This document shows, in pieces, positions 12,291-23,849 of a stretch of 64,000 nucleotides of DNA. Both the position numbers and the translations under genes were made by a program. The notes under the pieces were generated by a model that was given only the letters and a program-made list of their open reading frames with translations, was not told where the DNA came from and ran no database searches. The stretch's first letter is position 1. Each line of letters starts with the position of its first letter. Source of the DNA: Azadirachta indica (lineage: Eukaryota > Streptophyta > Magnoliopsida > Sapindales > Meliaceae); the NCBI GenBank assembly GCA_022749755.1, contig CM040443.1, forward strand, positions 14,027,744-14,091,743, written 5' to 3'.

Positions 12291-12995
12291 TGTTAGGAAG
12301 AAACAAGAGAAAATAATACAAATTTAATTCTTCCCATTTACTTGAACCAAGATGAAGTAATCAAGTAGATTAAAATAATAAAAATAGCAAAAATAATCAA
12401 GTTAAAAAAGAAAACAAGAGACGCCAAATTTACGTGAAAAAACCTCCCCCTCAATGTGAGTGAGAGTAAAAAACCATGGCAAAAAAATTATCACTATCAC
12501 CAAATAAGAAGTACCAGAATCTTCTTACAAGATTACAGTTTTAGAAACAAATAAGAACTCAATCACAAAGTGAGAGCGAAAAAAAAAACCTCACCAAATA
12601 CACCAATAGATAAACACCAAAGTGAAAGAGTCAAAATAAGACTACAGAAAAATTCTGAAAAATAGAGTTGCTGTGAACATAAATTCTAGATATGTTAGAG
12701 AGCTCTGCTGATCAATCACACCGTCCAGAATCAAGAACCATGTATGTAGAATCTCCACGTAAAATTTTAGCCAAAACAAAGTTCAAATCGCCACCCAATT
12801 ATTAGCTTGATGAAAACTGCACAGGACTGAAATTTTCTAGAAAAGAGTTGTCTTTCTGTCTTACGGTTTACACAACTCTTCTCACACACACATACCTTAT
12901 ATAGCCACAAAAAAAAAAAAAAAAAACTAAAATCCCTAATCGTGTGGACTTCAAAATTGGGCTTTCTCCAAATAAGAGTGAAGCTCAACCCAACA
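12291..12995 (-). repeat. Copia 3' LTR, inverted
   Basis: On the minus strand it starts TGTTGGGTTGAGCTTCACTC and ends CTTCCTAACA, giving intact TG...CA ends. It aligns with 8562-9280 throughout, including the TATA box (about 12897-12906) and the GAGGGGGAGGTTTT block. The polypurine tract sits directly upstream on the minus strand. Confidence 0.9.
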
Positions 12996-13010
12996 AATCT
13001 CCCCCTCATA
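12996..13010 (-). promoter_or_regulatory. Copia polypurine tract
   Basis: On the minus strand TGAGGGGGAGATT directly precedes the LTR. This identifies the 12291-12995 copy as the 3' LTR of a minus-reading piece. Confidence 0.85.
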
Positions 13011-13040
13011 ACTATTTGGAGAAATTTGTCATTCCGATGA

Positions 13041-13254
13041 TCAAATGGTAAGTGTCAAGTTTGTCCCTCGTAATGACTTTGTCAACATATCAGTACCATC
13101 AAGTGACATGGTTTTCATAGGACCACAAGCATCAGAATGCATTAAATCAAGTATTTCAGGTCTTCGAGTTGGTAAATGGCTCTTGAAGGAACCTTTGCGC
13201 TGTTTTCCTTCTAAACAATGCATACACTTCTTCAAGTGTACTTTCTTCACCCAG
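13041..13254 (-). pseudogene. Copia integrase fragment fused by deletion to the RNase H terminus
   Basis: The minus strand reads KKVHLKKCMHCLEGKQRKG, the integrase CxxC zinc region. PEILDLMHSDACGPMKT, the start of the integrase core, follows. At about 13095 the text jumps from MSLDG to TDMLTKSLRGTNL, the conserved C-terminus of Copia RNase H. About 2.5 kb of integrase, reverse transcriptase and RNase H is therefore missing, inferred from usual Copia size. Because the reading frame is kept, the deletion leaves a small open frame. Confidence 0.85.
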
Positions 13255-15971
13255 ATAATAGAAAATTAACAAACAATTAAAATATAATATAGATAATAAA
13301 ACTTGAAAAAAGAAAAATGTCGATAATCTCAAGAATTTCCTGTTTAAATAGTATAGAAGAACTGAAGAAGAAAGCCACCTTGTTCAAAATCAAAAATGAA
13401 TTTTTGTTTTTTTGTTTTTTTTTTATAATAACAAGTGAAGATAAAAATAACAATAATTAAATGACTATATTTAAAGCTTCAATAGTTTACTTAAGGAACT
13501 GAAGAAAGAATTTATTAATTCTATTTAACGATCTTTAAATTTCAAGGTTCTAATTAGAAATTAATTGAGAAATTTTGATAATCAAAGTAATTTTTTTATT
13601 TTTTTAAAGGACTATTAATGAATTTTAATTTAACTTGACTACTACATGTTACCAATTTAATAACACACATTTTTGATAGGGTCTTCCTTTAAATGAGAAA
13701 TTATATAAAAAATTTTAAAACATGTGAATATTAAAGATAAACAAACACTATTAGTAACGGTTTCCTTTAAATGGAGGATTTTCTATATAGGTACTCTTAA
13801 TAAGACTTTCCTTTAAACAGAGGATTTTTAAAACATATATGTATTCCTAAAATTTTAGAACTTTTGTTTAGTGGAGCATTCCTATAATTTAGAGGCGTAA
13901 ATGTAAAAAGTCAAACCCAAACTAATTAGATATTGTCCATTTTGAACATACAATTTGTCACGAGTTTATTTTTAGATTTTTCAGCTAACCAAAATATGTC
14001 TACTCACTTAAGGAGATTAAGGCTTATAAATCATACTAGTCTCACTCTTACTAATAATATGAGATGTGATACTAAAATCAATCATATTCTATTATAGTCA
14101 AAGTACAATTTTTCTTTTCAATGCTTATTTCATTAAAATATTATATAAATAAAAATAATTGATGCCTTGTATGGAAAGAGTGCAAGTGTTATAGCCTAAA
14201 ATTTTTTTGAGCATGATAACTGAGGGGTATTGATGGCAAGAGTATGGGTTAGAGCTAGGTTTATATAAACCCAACCAAAACTAGGATACTCTATCATCTA
14301 AATTCGATATGGGTCAAACTTGTATAGGTTTTCAAGTACATAAACTTTTATAACAACCTAAAAAATTAAAGTAAAACGGGATTAAATCTTTATTAAAATC
14401 TTCAAATACAAGTGAGAAGAAAACCACTTTTTTAGGATGGATCTGCTTTATGCCTACATTGTTTACATCCACACTTGATCAATATCCAACAAAAACAATC
14501 AATAATAAACTACAATAAATGAAACTGTGACAAATTAATTTTGATTCCATTAATGCAATTAGTTGGAAAGCTAGTTGTGAGTTCATAAAAGTGTTAACAA
14601 CAATTACATCACTACGATGACTCAGATTGGGCGACGATGATTTCAATGATGTGTGTGGTATAGATGAGAATGATCAAGGTTGTAGGGCAAGTCAAGGAAA
14701 GGAAGACGATGGGTGTAATGGAGAAAGGAAGACAGTGGAGTAGGTTAAGAGGAGGCAAAATGTGAAGGTTGCTAAATCATAAACTAAGGTTAAGTTTCTC
14801 ATGGGTATACATAGGTCATAGGCTCTATTCATTAAATTTGTGTTCAGCTCGTAATTCAACTGCACTCGTATATCATCCAACTTTATACAGATGGGGGCCA
14901 GATATAAATACAGTTATCATCCCTTGGAAGAATTGGTGATGAAGACTTTTTAAATCATAGGGCCTGTTTGTTTTTTGACTGAAATTTAAATATAATTATT
15001 TAGATGTTTAAAAATTATTTGTTTTTTAACTTATATCTGAATATTTACTAAAAATATCTAAATATAATTAAGTTAAAAAATTTTACTTAAATCTAAATTA
15101 GTAAATGTCTGAATAATTTAAATATTTTATTTGTTAATAATATCCTTAGTTTATTATTTAATATTTTTATATGTTAATAATTTAATATATTAGTTTAAAA
15201 TTTTTTAGGATATTTATGTCAATATATTAATTTTAAAATTTTTATTTTAAAAAAATGACTTAATATTTATATTCTGATATTTAAAGTAAAAAATTAAACT
15301 TATCAATTAGATTCAAATTTCAATCAAATTAAGATTTCAGCGATATTTAGAAAAAAAAAAAACACTACCTCAATGTGTAAGTAAATAAGATTTTGACCAA
15401 TCCTATATAAACTATAAACTAATTAATGACTTGTATTATTCTTCTTACGAGGGCTAACAAGCCTAAACTAGTTAGGTGTATATGAAACAAATTGAAATAA
15501 CCATACAGTATAAAAGCATGTACAAGAGTTTTCTCCTGCACATTATGTCATCGATCTCTAGGAATTCTATTCAAATTGACAACATAAATAGAATGTAATA
15601 GAGGTGGAGGTATATTACAGATAATGGTCTTAATTTGGGAGTTAATAAAGGCTTTTGCCAACTTTACACAAACTAGTTAGGGGCTAGAGATATTCTTTAG
15701 ATGAAGGACCAGCCAAAACTAAGAATTGAAGGAATAACCCTTATAAGAGGGCATTTGGGTATTACTTGAGCAATTTGCTTGGGTTCTACGTTTTTCAAGG
15801 CATCGCTAGTTCATTTACTTTTTTGGTCTTTTGATTCAAGTTAGTTTATTTTTTATTTCTTGTGTTTGATAGTTCATTTACTCTTTGTCTTGTCATGTCT
15901 TAGTTTCAAATTTTTTTTTCGTTAATGATGTTCTTGTTAATTGGCTGATACGTTCTCTGACCTTTTTTGCC
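13255..15971. other. AT-rich intergenic DNA
   Basis: No gene was identified. At 13681, 13765 and 13805 a motif like TTTCCTTTAAATGGAGGATT is repeated three times with divergence. Near 14953 the string GGGCCTGTTTG resembles the end of hAT-type MITEs, but no partner end was found. Confidence 0.45.
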
Positions 15972-17570
15972 TGTTATAGGTTAAAAATAGCTGGATACAT
16001 GGCAGAACATGGGTCTATAATAGATCTAGTCGACACTAGGTCAGTGACCTTCTTTGCAACTACCTTGACATAAAACACACAGAGAAGCAGGTTAAAAGTG
16101 GCTATGTAAAACCCCATCTCGAGTTGAACTATCCTTTATGTATCGCCAGAATACTCGCCATTTGTCAATAATGCCCACATAATCATATATAGTGACAAGT
16201 GTGGAAATACCCATGCAACCATATACTGTAATGCATATGGAAATGCCCATGCAACTATATACCGTGGTGCATGTGCAAGTACCTATGTGACTATATACTA
16301 TGGTACACGTGAAAAACGCGACCATATACTATAGTGTGTGTGATAGACATGACAGTACACCACAACACATGAAAGAGAATTAAAAAGATGCCCTCAATTC
16401 TCTATTTGGTCTTTGAGATACGAATTAACTTGTTCAAAATACCTTGATGCTAACGTTCTGCCATCATTAATTAGGGACTACGTACCCAGATATACTAAAG
16501 ACCAGGTACCTAAGTACGCCAAAAATCAGATCGACACAACTTGGGTTTCTTTTTCTACTCAAAAATGTCAGGCGAAGGACCACTGAAAAGTAAAAAAGAA
16601 CAATATCCAAACTTACCAGAAGGAAGAGAGCATTTTGGGCTCATTAAACACTAAGTGATAGGGTGCAGACCATCTGCTAGCTAGAAGGGGACCACAGCTT
16701 AGCTCAAGGTTAAATGAAACTTTGCCATCTAAGAAGCAGGAGACAACTAGACCATTTAGCCTAATAAGGTTAAGACATGTGGTGTAAGGGCATTGGATGA
16801 TACAAAAGTCATTAATCCCAGCTCACTATGTGGTGCCACTAAGGTCGAATAGGTAAGCTCCACGTGCACTAGGTTGAGCCCAAGCAAAGGCAACATGTAT
16901 TAACCAATCACTACCCAGCTTTACCATTATGTATAAACATATTTTTTTCCTAGGTTTAAGGGAAGTTATCTCCTTTGTCTACACTGCTTTAAGAAAAAAC
17001 CCATTCTCTAAAGGAAGCTCTCTCTTACACATACCTTCCAAAAACCTTCTCCACGCTCATTCTGGCCTCGATTAATGCCTCACAAGCCCAAAATAAACAC
17101 CCTTCCATAACTGTTCTCTCTAAAGAATAAGGAACCTCGACCTTGGTAAACTTTTTAAGCCTTATTTCGCCTCTCTATATTTCATTTCTATATATATAAG
17201 AGAGGTAAAACCCACGCTCTTCCAATCAACTTTCTAATAAGAACTAACAAAAGTATCAAAAGTGGTCATCGAAAAGGTGACCTTCATCTAACCTTATTCT
17301 GTCTTGCTGGTTTTTAGCGGAGCGACCTATCAAAATTTGGGGTTCGAGATTATTTAGACATTAGAAAGTTGAACACAATGGTTCTAAGATGAAGGGCAGC
17401 ATCTATTCGCCATTTCAAAAGACTCCTAACTATCTTTCCCTCAGTTGAGACTCGGATCACATAACCTATCTCTAAGGAACGAAGACTTGGTATAGCCTAA
17501 CTCACCACTCCAGAGACACCTAAATCTATCTCTAGACCTAGTGCAGTCGAGCAAAATTTTTGCATCAATA
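15972..17570 (+). repeat. Gypsy 5' LTR
   Basis: It starts TGTTATAGGTTAAAAATAGC and ends TGCATCAATA. It aligns with the right LTR over its whole length, with many substitutions. Shared landmarks are the 36-bp tandem repeats, the ATATATAAGAGAGG block and CTTTCTAATAAGAACTAAC. Confidence 0.88.
16174..16350 (+). repeat. 36-bp tandem repeats in the 5' LTR
   Basis: There are four to five diverged units of about 36 bp, each like CCCATGCAACCATATACTGT followed by AATGCATATGGAAATG. The same array lies in the right LTR, so it predates insertion. Each unit has a loose dyad around the ATAC...GCATATG core. Confidence 0.85.
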
Positions 17571-17595
17571 ATAATGCCGTATATAGGGAGCTAAA
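17571..17595 (+). promoter_or_regulatory. Degenerate Gypsy primer-binding site
   Basis: ATGCCGTATATAGGGAGC directly follows the LTR. It resembles the TGGCGCCGTCTGTGGG class common in plant Gypsy elements but has several changes. Confidence 0.45.
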
Positions 17596-18329
17596 TCGAA
17601 AAGCCCCCATACAACTTACATGCTCACTTGAGGAGCAACATACCGATATCTGAAGCACCAAGGAACGATGGCCAGAACCTACCTAAGAGCCCGCCATAAC
17701 ATTTTCCAGTCAAGAATTCAAGTTTCTTTTGAGATTGCAGAAAGCCAGAATGGCGGAGAAGTGACATCGGAGTCAGCCTGAAGAAGAAAGGGCAAGATTG
17801 TGATGGAACAAGACCTCGATACATAAAACGTTAAATAAGTGAAAAAGTTAGTTGAGACGAGAGCTTACTTGTGTGCTAAACTTGAGATTCTGTCATTGCT
17901 ACAAAGGGGTTTAGGGGACTAGGCAAAAAATCACTCCAACCTAGACATACTAAAGTTAACCAAGATGAACATACTCAACCCGATCAAGAAAAGTCGAGCA
18001 ATTGCAGCAAAAGGCCAGCACCTACTTGGCTTCGGAATCTCACACAAAAGCCCTTAGAGAATCATCGGAGTAATCAAAGTTTGACAACGAGCAATAAAGT
18101 TGAAGTACCTAGGAGCCAGTGCAATGGGCTTGTGTATTGGGATTTGAGGTATTCACTGATGGCAAGGCACTAAGGAAATCATGTCTCTGAACCATTTTAT
18201 ATAGAAAGCTTGCAAAAGTAGTTGACAGAAGTATAGGCTGTGAACTTAGGGCGGCTAGATTTAAACCTGATCCGAAAAACCTTCTCGAAAACTTCAATGA
18301 GCCTCTCGTGGAAGAGATTAAAAAAGTTA

Positions 18330-19215
18330 GTTTCCCTAGAAAATTCACCATCCCGCACTTGGAGCCTTACCAAGGTTAGACAAAGCTAGTTGGCATGTCG
18401 AGATGTTCTAAGACTTGATATTGATGTTAAGGGTACCGACGAGGTAATGTATAGGCTCTTTCTAACTACCTTGTTTGGACCCGCGAGAACCTAGTATAAG
18501 AAGCTTTCGCCAGATAGTGTCCGCGATTTCGCCAGTTTCACCACTGAGTTTCTTCACCATTTCCAATGAGCTAAGTCACCTAATAAGAATCCAACCACTT
18601 TGTAATACATCAAGCAAAGCAGGCAGGAACCCTCAAAAACTATATTAAGTGCTATCACAATGAGGTGATATAAATGCGAGCGTATGAAAAGGTTAAGACA
18701 TTGCGCAACTTTTCATACGGATCCACTATGGTTCTCTTTTAAGGAGTGGCCACCCACGTCATACTAAAAGGACTACAATAAAATCGTTAGATAGGTTACC
18801 ATTGAGGAGAAACGCAACATCAAGCAGAAAAGTGAAAAAGTCAAGGATATTAAAGAAAAAGCTAGAGAGAAGAAGAAAGTAAACACGCCACCTTTTAGAC
18901 ATCACTCTCTACCAAGGTCAGAAGTACGTCGACCTCTGCCTCTATTTAGGAAGGAGTCGATTCATGCAACAAAGGATGAGCAAAGTCATACATCTACCCT
19001 GGCCTATCACCTACTTAACACATTTCAAAAGCATATCTTCTATGCCATTCAACATAAAAGGCTTCTAGTAAAGCCCCTCAAGTTGAAAAGCCCATCTAAA
19101 AGGAGGAACCCTCGAAAGTTTATAATTTTCACGAGAATCACGGGCATAGCACTTCCGAGCGTTATAGTTTGAGAGAGAAAATCCAACACTTGATTAATAA
19201 TAGATATTTGAAAAA
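18330..19215 (+). pseudogene. Gypsy gag remnant with degenerate zinc knuckle
   Basis: Reading frames interrupted by many stops give gag-like text: KKLSPDSVRDFASFTTEFL around 18500 and SRQEPSKT around 18620. Near 19110-19210 NFHENHGHSTSERYSLREKI is followed by QHLINNRYLKKFL. Tat-type elements have the knuckle pattern C-x2-H-x-x-H-G-H-x-T-x-x-C here. Both cysteines are replaced in this copy, by Tyr and Arg, while the His residues remain. It cannot encode a working capsid protein. Confidence 0.75.
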
Positions 19216-19479
19216 GTTTTTAATTGAGGTCTGGGGGCAAATCTAAGAAGGAAGGAAATCGGGTGAAATCTCGAGGATAAATGAAGAAAGCCATGGTTAA
19301 AGTAAGAAAGGACTTTGATGTCGACTTTGTCAACACAATCAATGAGGGACCTACATTGGCTAAGGACTCTAATAGAACTCGGAAAACTTACTCCGTGACT
19401 TAGCATTGTCATATGCCAAGCACGAAGTGAGCTTTACAGCTTAGTTGTTGAAGGTATCTTGCAACGTCACAACCCCAAT

Positions 19480-20028
19480 CATGTTCATAGAAGTGGACAC
19501 AAAGGACATGGCATACCTACACGATGATGCGCTGGTCACCACTTTGTAAAATATTAGTAAGAACGGAGCCAGGGTCTTGGTCGACATCAGAAGTTTAGTC
19601 GATATCCTATTCTAGAATACTTTCGACAATTTAGGGTTAGCAATAGCACAAATTCGACATGTCCTCACTCTCTTAAATGACTTCATCGAGGATCAAGTAA
19701 TGCCTTGTCGATAATGATAGAAGAAGAACCAACTCAGTTAATAATCATGGTTGATTTCGTTATAGTAGACAGGCCAAGCTCCTGCAATGTGATACTTAGG
19801 CGGCCGTTTCTTATGGTGACCAAGGAGATTATGTATATGCATCATTTGAGAATGAAATTCCTAGTAGGGGATAGAGTGGAAGTTATTCAAAAAGACCAAC
19901 TAGTAGGGCAGAGATGTTATATCTCCTCAATAAAAAGATGTCACCAGGTTTCAACCTTAAACCTTAGGGCAACAGGGCTAAAACAACACGACGAGCTAGT
20001 AGAAGACCTAGAGTTAGTAACGATCTAA
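19480..20028 (+). pseudogene. Gypsy aspartic protease and downstream linker
   Basis: HDDALVTTL, a stop, then NGARVLVDIRSLVDILF matches the Gypsy protease pattern in which VLVDTGSS is expected. The catalytic Asp-Thr-Gly is here Asp-Ile-Arg, so activity is lost. After two stops near 19700, an open stretch at 19705-20028 reads VDFVIVDRPSSCNVILRRP, the usual protease end. DQLVGQRCYISSIKR, typical of the linker to reverse transcriptase, follows. Confidence 0.78.
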
Positions 20029-20219
20029 GAAGGTAGACCTGACCTATTTGTCAAGGTTGGAACAAAGCTCAGCCCTGAGGTTTGGGCCTCCTTAATTGCT
20101 TTTCTTAGAGAATATGCAGATATATTCGTATTGACTCACAAATATATGGCTAGTATAGACCTTAGCATTATCCCTTACCACGTCAATATGGTCACCTTCA
20201 TTGTCTAGTGAGGTAGAAG

Positions 20220-20935
20220 CAAAAAGCCTAAAATCAGAAACGTTACAACGCTATTGAGGAAGAAATAGATAAGTTACCCTAAGCTGAGTTTATCTGAAAA
20301 TCTAAGTACTTCGAGTTGGTATTCAACGAGGTCTTGATAAAGAAGTACAATAGCAAATGGCGAATGTGTGTGGACTTTACCAACTTCAACAAAGTGTACC
20401 TGAAGGATAGCTTTCCTTAGTCCCGAATAGATTAGTTAGTCAATGCCACAACAGGGCACGAGTTGTTGAACTTTATGGATGGCTTCTTAGGCTACAACTA
20501 GGTCAAGATGCATGCTTTTGTTAAAGACAAGATCATGTTCATCACTAGTAAAGGTCTATATCGCTATGAAGTAATGTCGTTTAAGCTTAAAAATATCAAG
20601 GCTATGTACTAGGTTTTGGTGAATCAGTTACTCAAAGAGTAAATTGGTGAGATTATAGAGTTCTACATTGATGATAAGCTAACCAAATTGGTGAGCACAG
20701 CAGACTATGTAGCTTACTCAAAGGTGACCTTCGATGTGTTAAAAAACTACGAGATAAAATTTAACCCGAAAAAGTGTGCCTTCAAGATATCATCCAAGAA
20801 GTTCTTAGGCTTCATAATGCATCAACGAGGCATCGAAGCCAATCTGAAGAAGATCAAAGCAATCATAGACATGAAATCTCCGTGTACCACCAAGGAAAAT
20901 CTAGAACTTGTCGGGCCAAGTTGCCACGCTAAATA
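20220..20935 (+). pseudogene. Gypsy reverse transcriptase remnant
   Basis: Clear RT blocks in order are VDFTNFNKVYLKDSFP, HELLNFMDGFLGYN, FITSKGLYRYEVMSFKLKN, the active-site block FYIDDKLTK (YIDD in place of the usual YVDD), and FNPKKCAFKISSKKFLGFI then GIEANLKKIKAIIDM. At least five in-frame stops (for example at FP*SR, ID*LV, YN*VK, MY*VL and KE*IG) interrupt it. Four of these are at positions where related elements have glutamine. Confidence 0.88.
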
Positions 20936-21299
20936 GTTTTGCTCCGAATGCAAGGATCGTTGTCCCTCATTCTTTTAAGCCATCAAGAAGGCTAAAGTCA
21001 ATTAATGGGATAAGGATTGTGAGTTCGCATTCCTGAATCTGAAGTATTACCTAACCAATCCACCAGTGTTAACAAAACGTAAGGTCAAGAAAAACCTCTT
21101 AGTCTACCTCACCGTTTTAACTACAACAGGCATTGTCGAACGTTGAGAAAAGTTATCTAAACTAAGAGTAGCTCGTATTAACCCTAGTAGTGTCCTCTAA
21201 AAAGCTCCGACTTTACTTTTAGGTGAACTCTATCATCGTGGTCACCGAGTACCCCTTAAGACAAATTTTACATAAACCGAAATGTTTTAAAAGATTGGT

Positions 21300-21710
21300 T
21301 AAGTGGTGTATAGAATTGAGCTAGTTTGATATACAATATTGCACACACAATGTCACGAAGGGCCAGATCATTGCTAACTTTGTAGCCGATTTTATTTTTA
21401 GTATAGAGGGGTGTAGAATGGATTCGTAGCCAAGTGTAGACCCGATTAAAGAAGAAGTTGCGACATGGGTGTTACACGCGCATGGGTCGTCAAGCTTTCA
21501 AAGGAATAGGGCAGGTATTGTAATCATCAACCCAGATGAGGCAAAGTTGAGTTACGCACTAAGGTTTAAGTTTGAGGTCTTTAACAATAAGGCAGAATAT
21601 GAAACACTTATTGTTGGACTGAAAATAGCCAGAATCCTAGGTGTAGAGAAACTAAAAATTAAGAGCCACTCCCAGCTTATGGTGCACAAGATTAACGAGG
21701 ATTGCTAGGC
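21300..21710 (+). pseudogene. Gypsy RNase H remnant
   Basis: The open stretch 21469-21708 reads RAGIVIINPDEAKLSYALRF, then NNKAEYETLIVGLKIAR, then LKIKSHSQLMVHKI. This is the plant Gypsy RNase H order, including the Glu of the AEYE block. The catalytic Asp expected in SDSQL is His here (SHSQL), so the active site is damaged. Confidence 0.8.
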
Positions 21711-22079
21711 TAGCAAAGACAACTTGGTTGCTATTTGAGAAAGGCAAAGGAGATGATAAGGCAATTTAAGCAAATGACCCTCTAACAGCTCCCACAAGAG
21801 CAAAATTTCAAAGCCGAGATCCTAACAAAGTTGGCATTATTGACCGACATCTCTCTGCCTAACTTAGTTCTGGCTGAGGTATTGACCGGGTCTTCCATTG
21901 ATAGTGGCCAAAAAAAAGTGTAGTATGTTTCCAACAGCCCTTGCTAAATGGATCCAATAGTAAAGTATTGTATTTTTAGAGACTCACAAGAGGACCAAAA
22001 AGCCACCAGGAAGTTGAGCTACCACACAGCCGAGTAATGTTTGATGGATGAGGAGTTGAATAGATTTAGTTTCTCTCCC

Positions 22080-23122
22080 CTTTACTGACGGTGTTTACAT
22101 CTTGATGAGACCAACAATGTCGTGAGGGCGATCCATGAGAGAGCCTGCAGAAACTATTCCGTGTTTTTACTATGCACCACTTTCTCAACTTGTCAAAAAC
22201 ATGCCAAATTGTCTAGATTGCCACCTGAAAACTTGACCATGCTGAGCTCGCCATAGCCATTTTCTCAGTAAGACATTGACCTTATTGAACCTTTCCCATG
22301 GGAAAGGATTAGGCTAAATTTGCCATCGTCGCCGTAAACTATTTCATCAAGTAGATCAACACAGAATTAGTGGCCAAAATTATTGAGAGGAAAATAACCG
22401 ACTTTGTTTGAAAAGCTATCATATGCTGCTTTAGGACAGCTCATATTATTGTCACTAACAACGGGATGTAATTTGATAACAAGGAGTTCGATGATTCTGC
22501 TAGAGGTATGGAATCGAGAATCTTTACACCACCCCAGCTCACCCTTAGTTACATAGGCAAATAGAGGCAGTTAACAAGGTCATCAAGGACCTATTGAGGA
22601 AGGAGTTAGGTGATAAAAAGGGAGTTTAGGCTGATGAGTTGCCCGAGGTACTGTAGGCTTATTGCACCACGTACAAGACGGCAACCAGGAAGACACCCTA
22701 CTCGTTTACTTTCGGTGTGAAGGTTGTAATCTCTGCTGAGGTAGGAATACCTAAATCCAGAACTCTTCATTTTGATAAGGTGCAAAATGTAACCCACCTC
22801 AACCTAGCGTTGAATCTACTTAAAGAAAAAAAAGGAACGAGCTCAAGTTAGGGTGGTTACATACCAGCAAAAGATTATCAGGTATTATAACTTTAAGGTT
22901 AAACGCAAGAGCTTCAAGGAATGTGTCTTAGTCTTAAGAAAGGTCACTTAGAGTTTGAAAGATGGAGTTTTGACTAAGTTTACCAAAACCTATGAAGGCC
23001 CATATTGGGTCCAAAAAGTTGTCAAAGTAGGGCTTTACAAGCTAGTTTATCTAGATGAACGAGCAGTCAAGCATCTGCGAAATGCAAACAAGCTTCGCCA
23101 GTACTACCAGCGATTAAGGTGA
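22080..23122 (+). pseudogene. Gypsy integrase remnant and pol C-terminus
   Basis: The HHCC zinc region is seen as RCLHLDETNNVVRAIHERAC then TCQKHAKLSRLPPENLT (about 22088-22240). A core start with both expected Trp codons turned into stops (SP*PFSQ*DIDLIEPFP) follows. A later block reads AYCTTYKTATRKTPYSFTFG (about 22660-22715). The pol end is EGPYWVQKVVKVGLYKL, then LDERAVKHLRNANKLRQYYQ, near 23000-23118. No chromodomain was seen after it. Confidence 0.82.
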
Positions 23123-23849
23123 AGTTTACCTTAATCTGGTCATGCTTTCGTCTTTCTTCGTTTTCCTCTAAAATTAATGATCTTTGTCATTATTATTTCT
23201 CATTAATGTATGCACACCCAAGCTTGCTTAGTTGTGTGATTTTGTAACTGCAACATAGTGGCAGTTTTGATTAATCACCACCTAGGTACAATTTTCACCT
23301 AGTACCCAGTTGAACCTCGGTATATGTTATGTCACCATGTTTGCAGATTAATGAATAGACATTTATCTCCATTAGTCTAACTCATTTATTCTATTATTAC
23401 GTCATTATTTTATTATAGTAGTTTATATATAAGCTGTGTATATGAAAAAACCAGGTCATTACAGGGCTATACCAACTGGATTCTACCCTCAACAGGCCCT
23501 CATAAAAAAAAATGATATATAAACAAATGCACAACTCTGCACAAAGTTGAAGGTAACAAAAGAACACTAATACAAAGTAGTAAGCATATATTACAATATC
23601 ACCAAAATTAAAGTGATAAAAGTAACCTATGAACGTAAAAGGTAGAGCATGGCATAAGTACCACTCCATAAACCAATAGTATCGATAAATCTAGATTCTA
23701 ACCAAGCCCACACAACCAACAAAATATTGAAAGTTTGCAAAGAAACTAGAAGCAATAACAAATTCTTAACAAGGTTAATTTAAAGCGGAATGAGTAAGAA
23801 GTTATAACAAGGCAGTAAAGTAAGTCGAGGTGCGCTCAAATGGCAATGT

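Larger units (their letters stand above)
8562..13254 (+). mobile_element. Ty1/Copia LTR retrotransposon split by an internal inversion
   Basis: The left part runs on the plus strand: 5' LTR (8562-9280), PBS, gag, zinc knuckle, protease and start of integrase, breaking near 10668. The right part runs on the minus strand from about 13254 to 12291. It holds the integrase CxxC region, a jump to the RNase H terminus, the polypurine tract and the 3' LTR. The two coding breaks are complementary: the left part stops at AKKNVF and the right part resumes at KKVHLKKCMHC. The 5 bp before the 5' LTR are CTAAT. Those after the 3' LTR, read in element sense, are CTAGT. One inserted element followed by an inversion of roughly 10.67-13.25 kb explains all of this. 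The 1.6 kb at 10669-12290 would be former 3' flank. Confidence 0.75.

Noticed and set aside
16174..16350. Regular 36-bp repeats that look at first like a CRISPR array
   Set aside because: There are no unique spacers: the whole unit repeats, with divergence, and the array lies in a plant LTR and recurs in the partner LTR.
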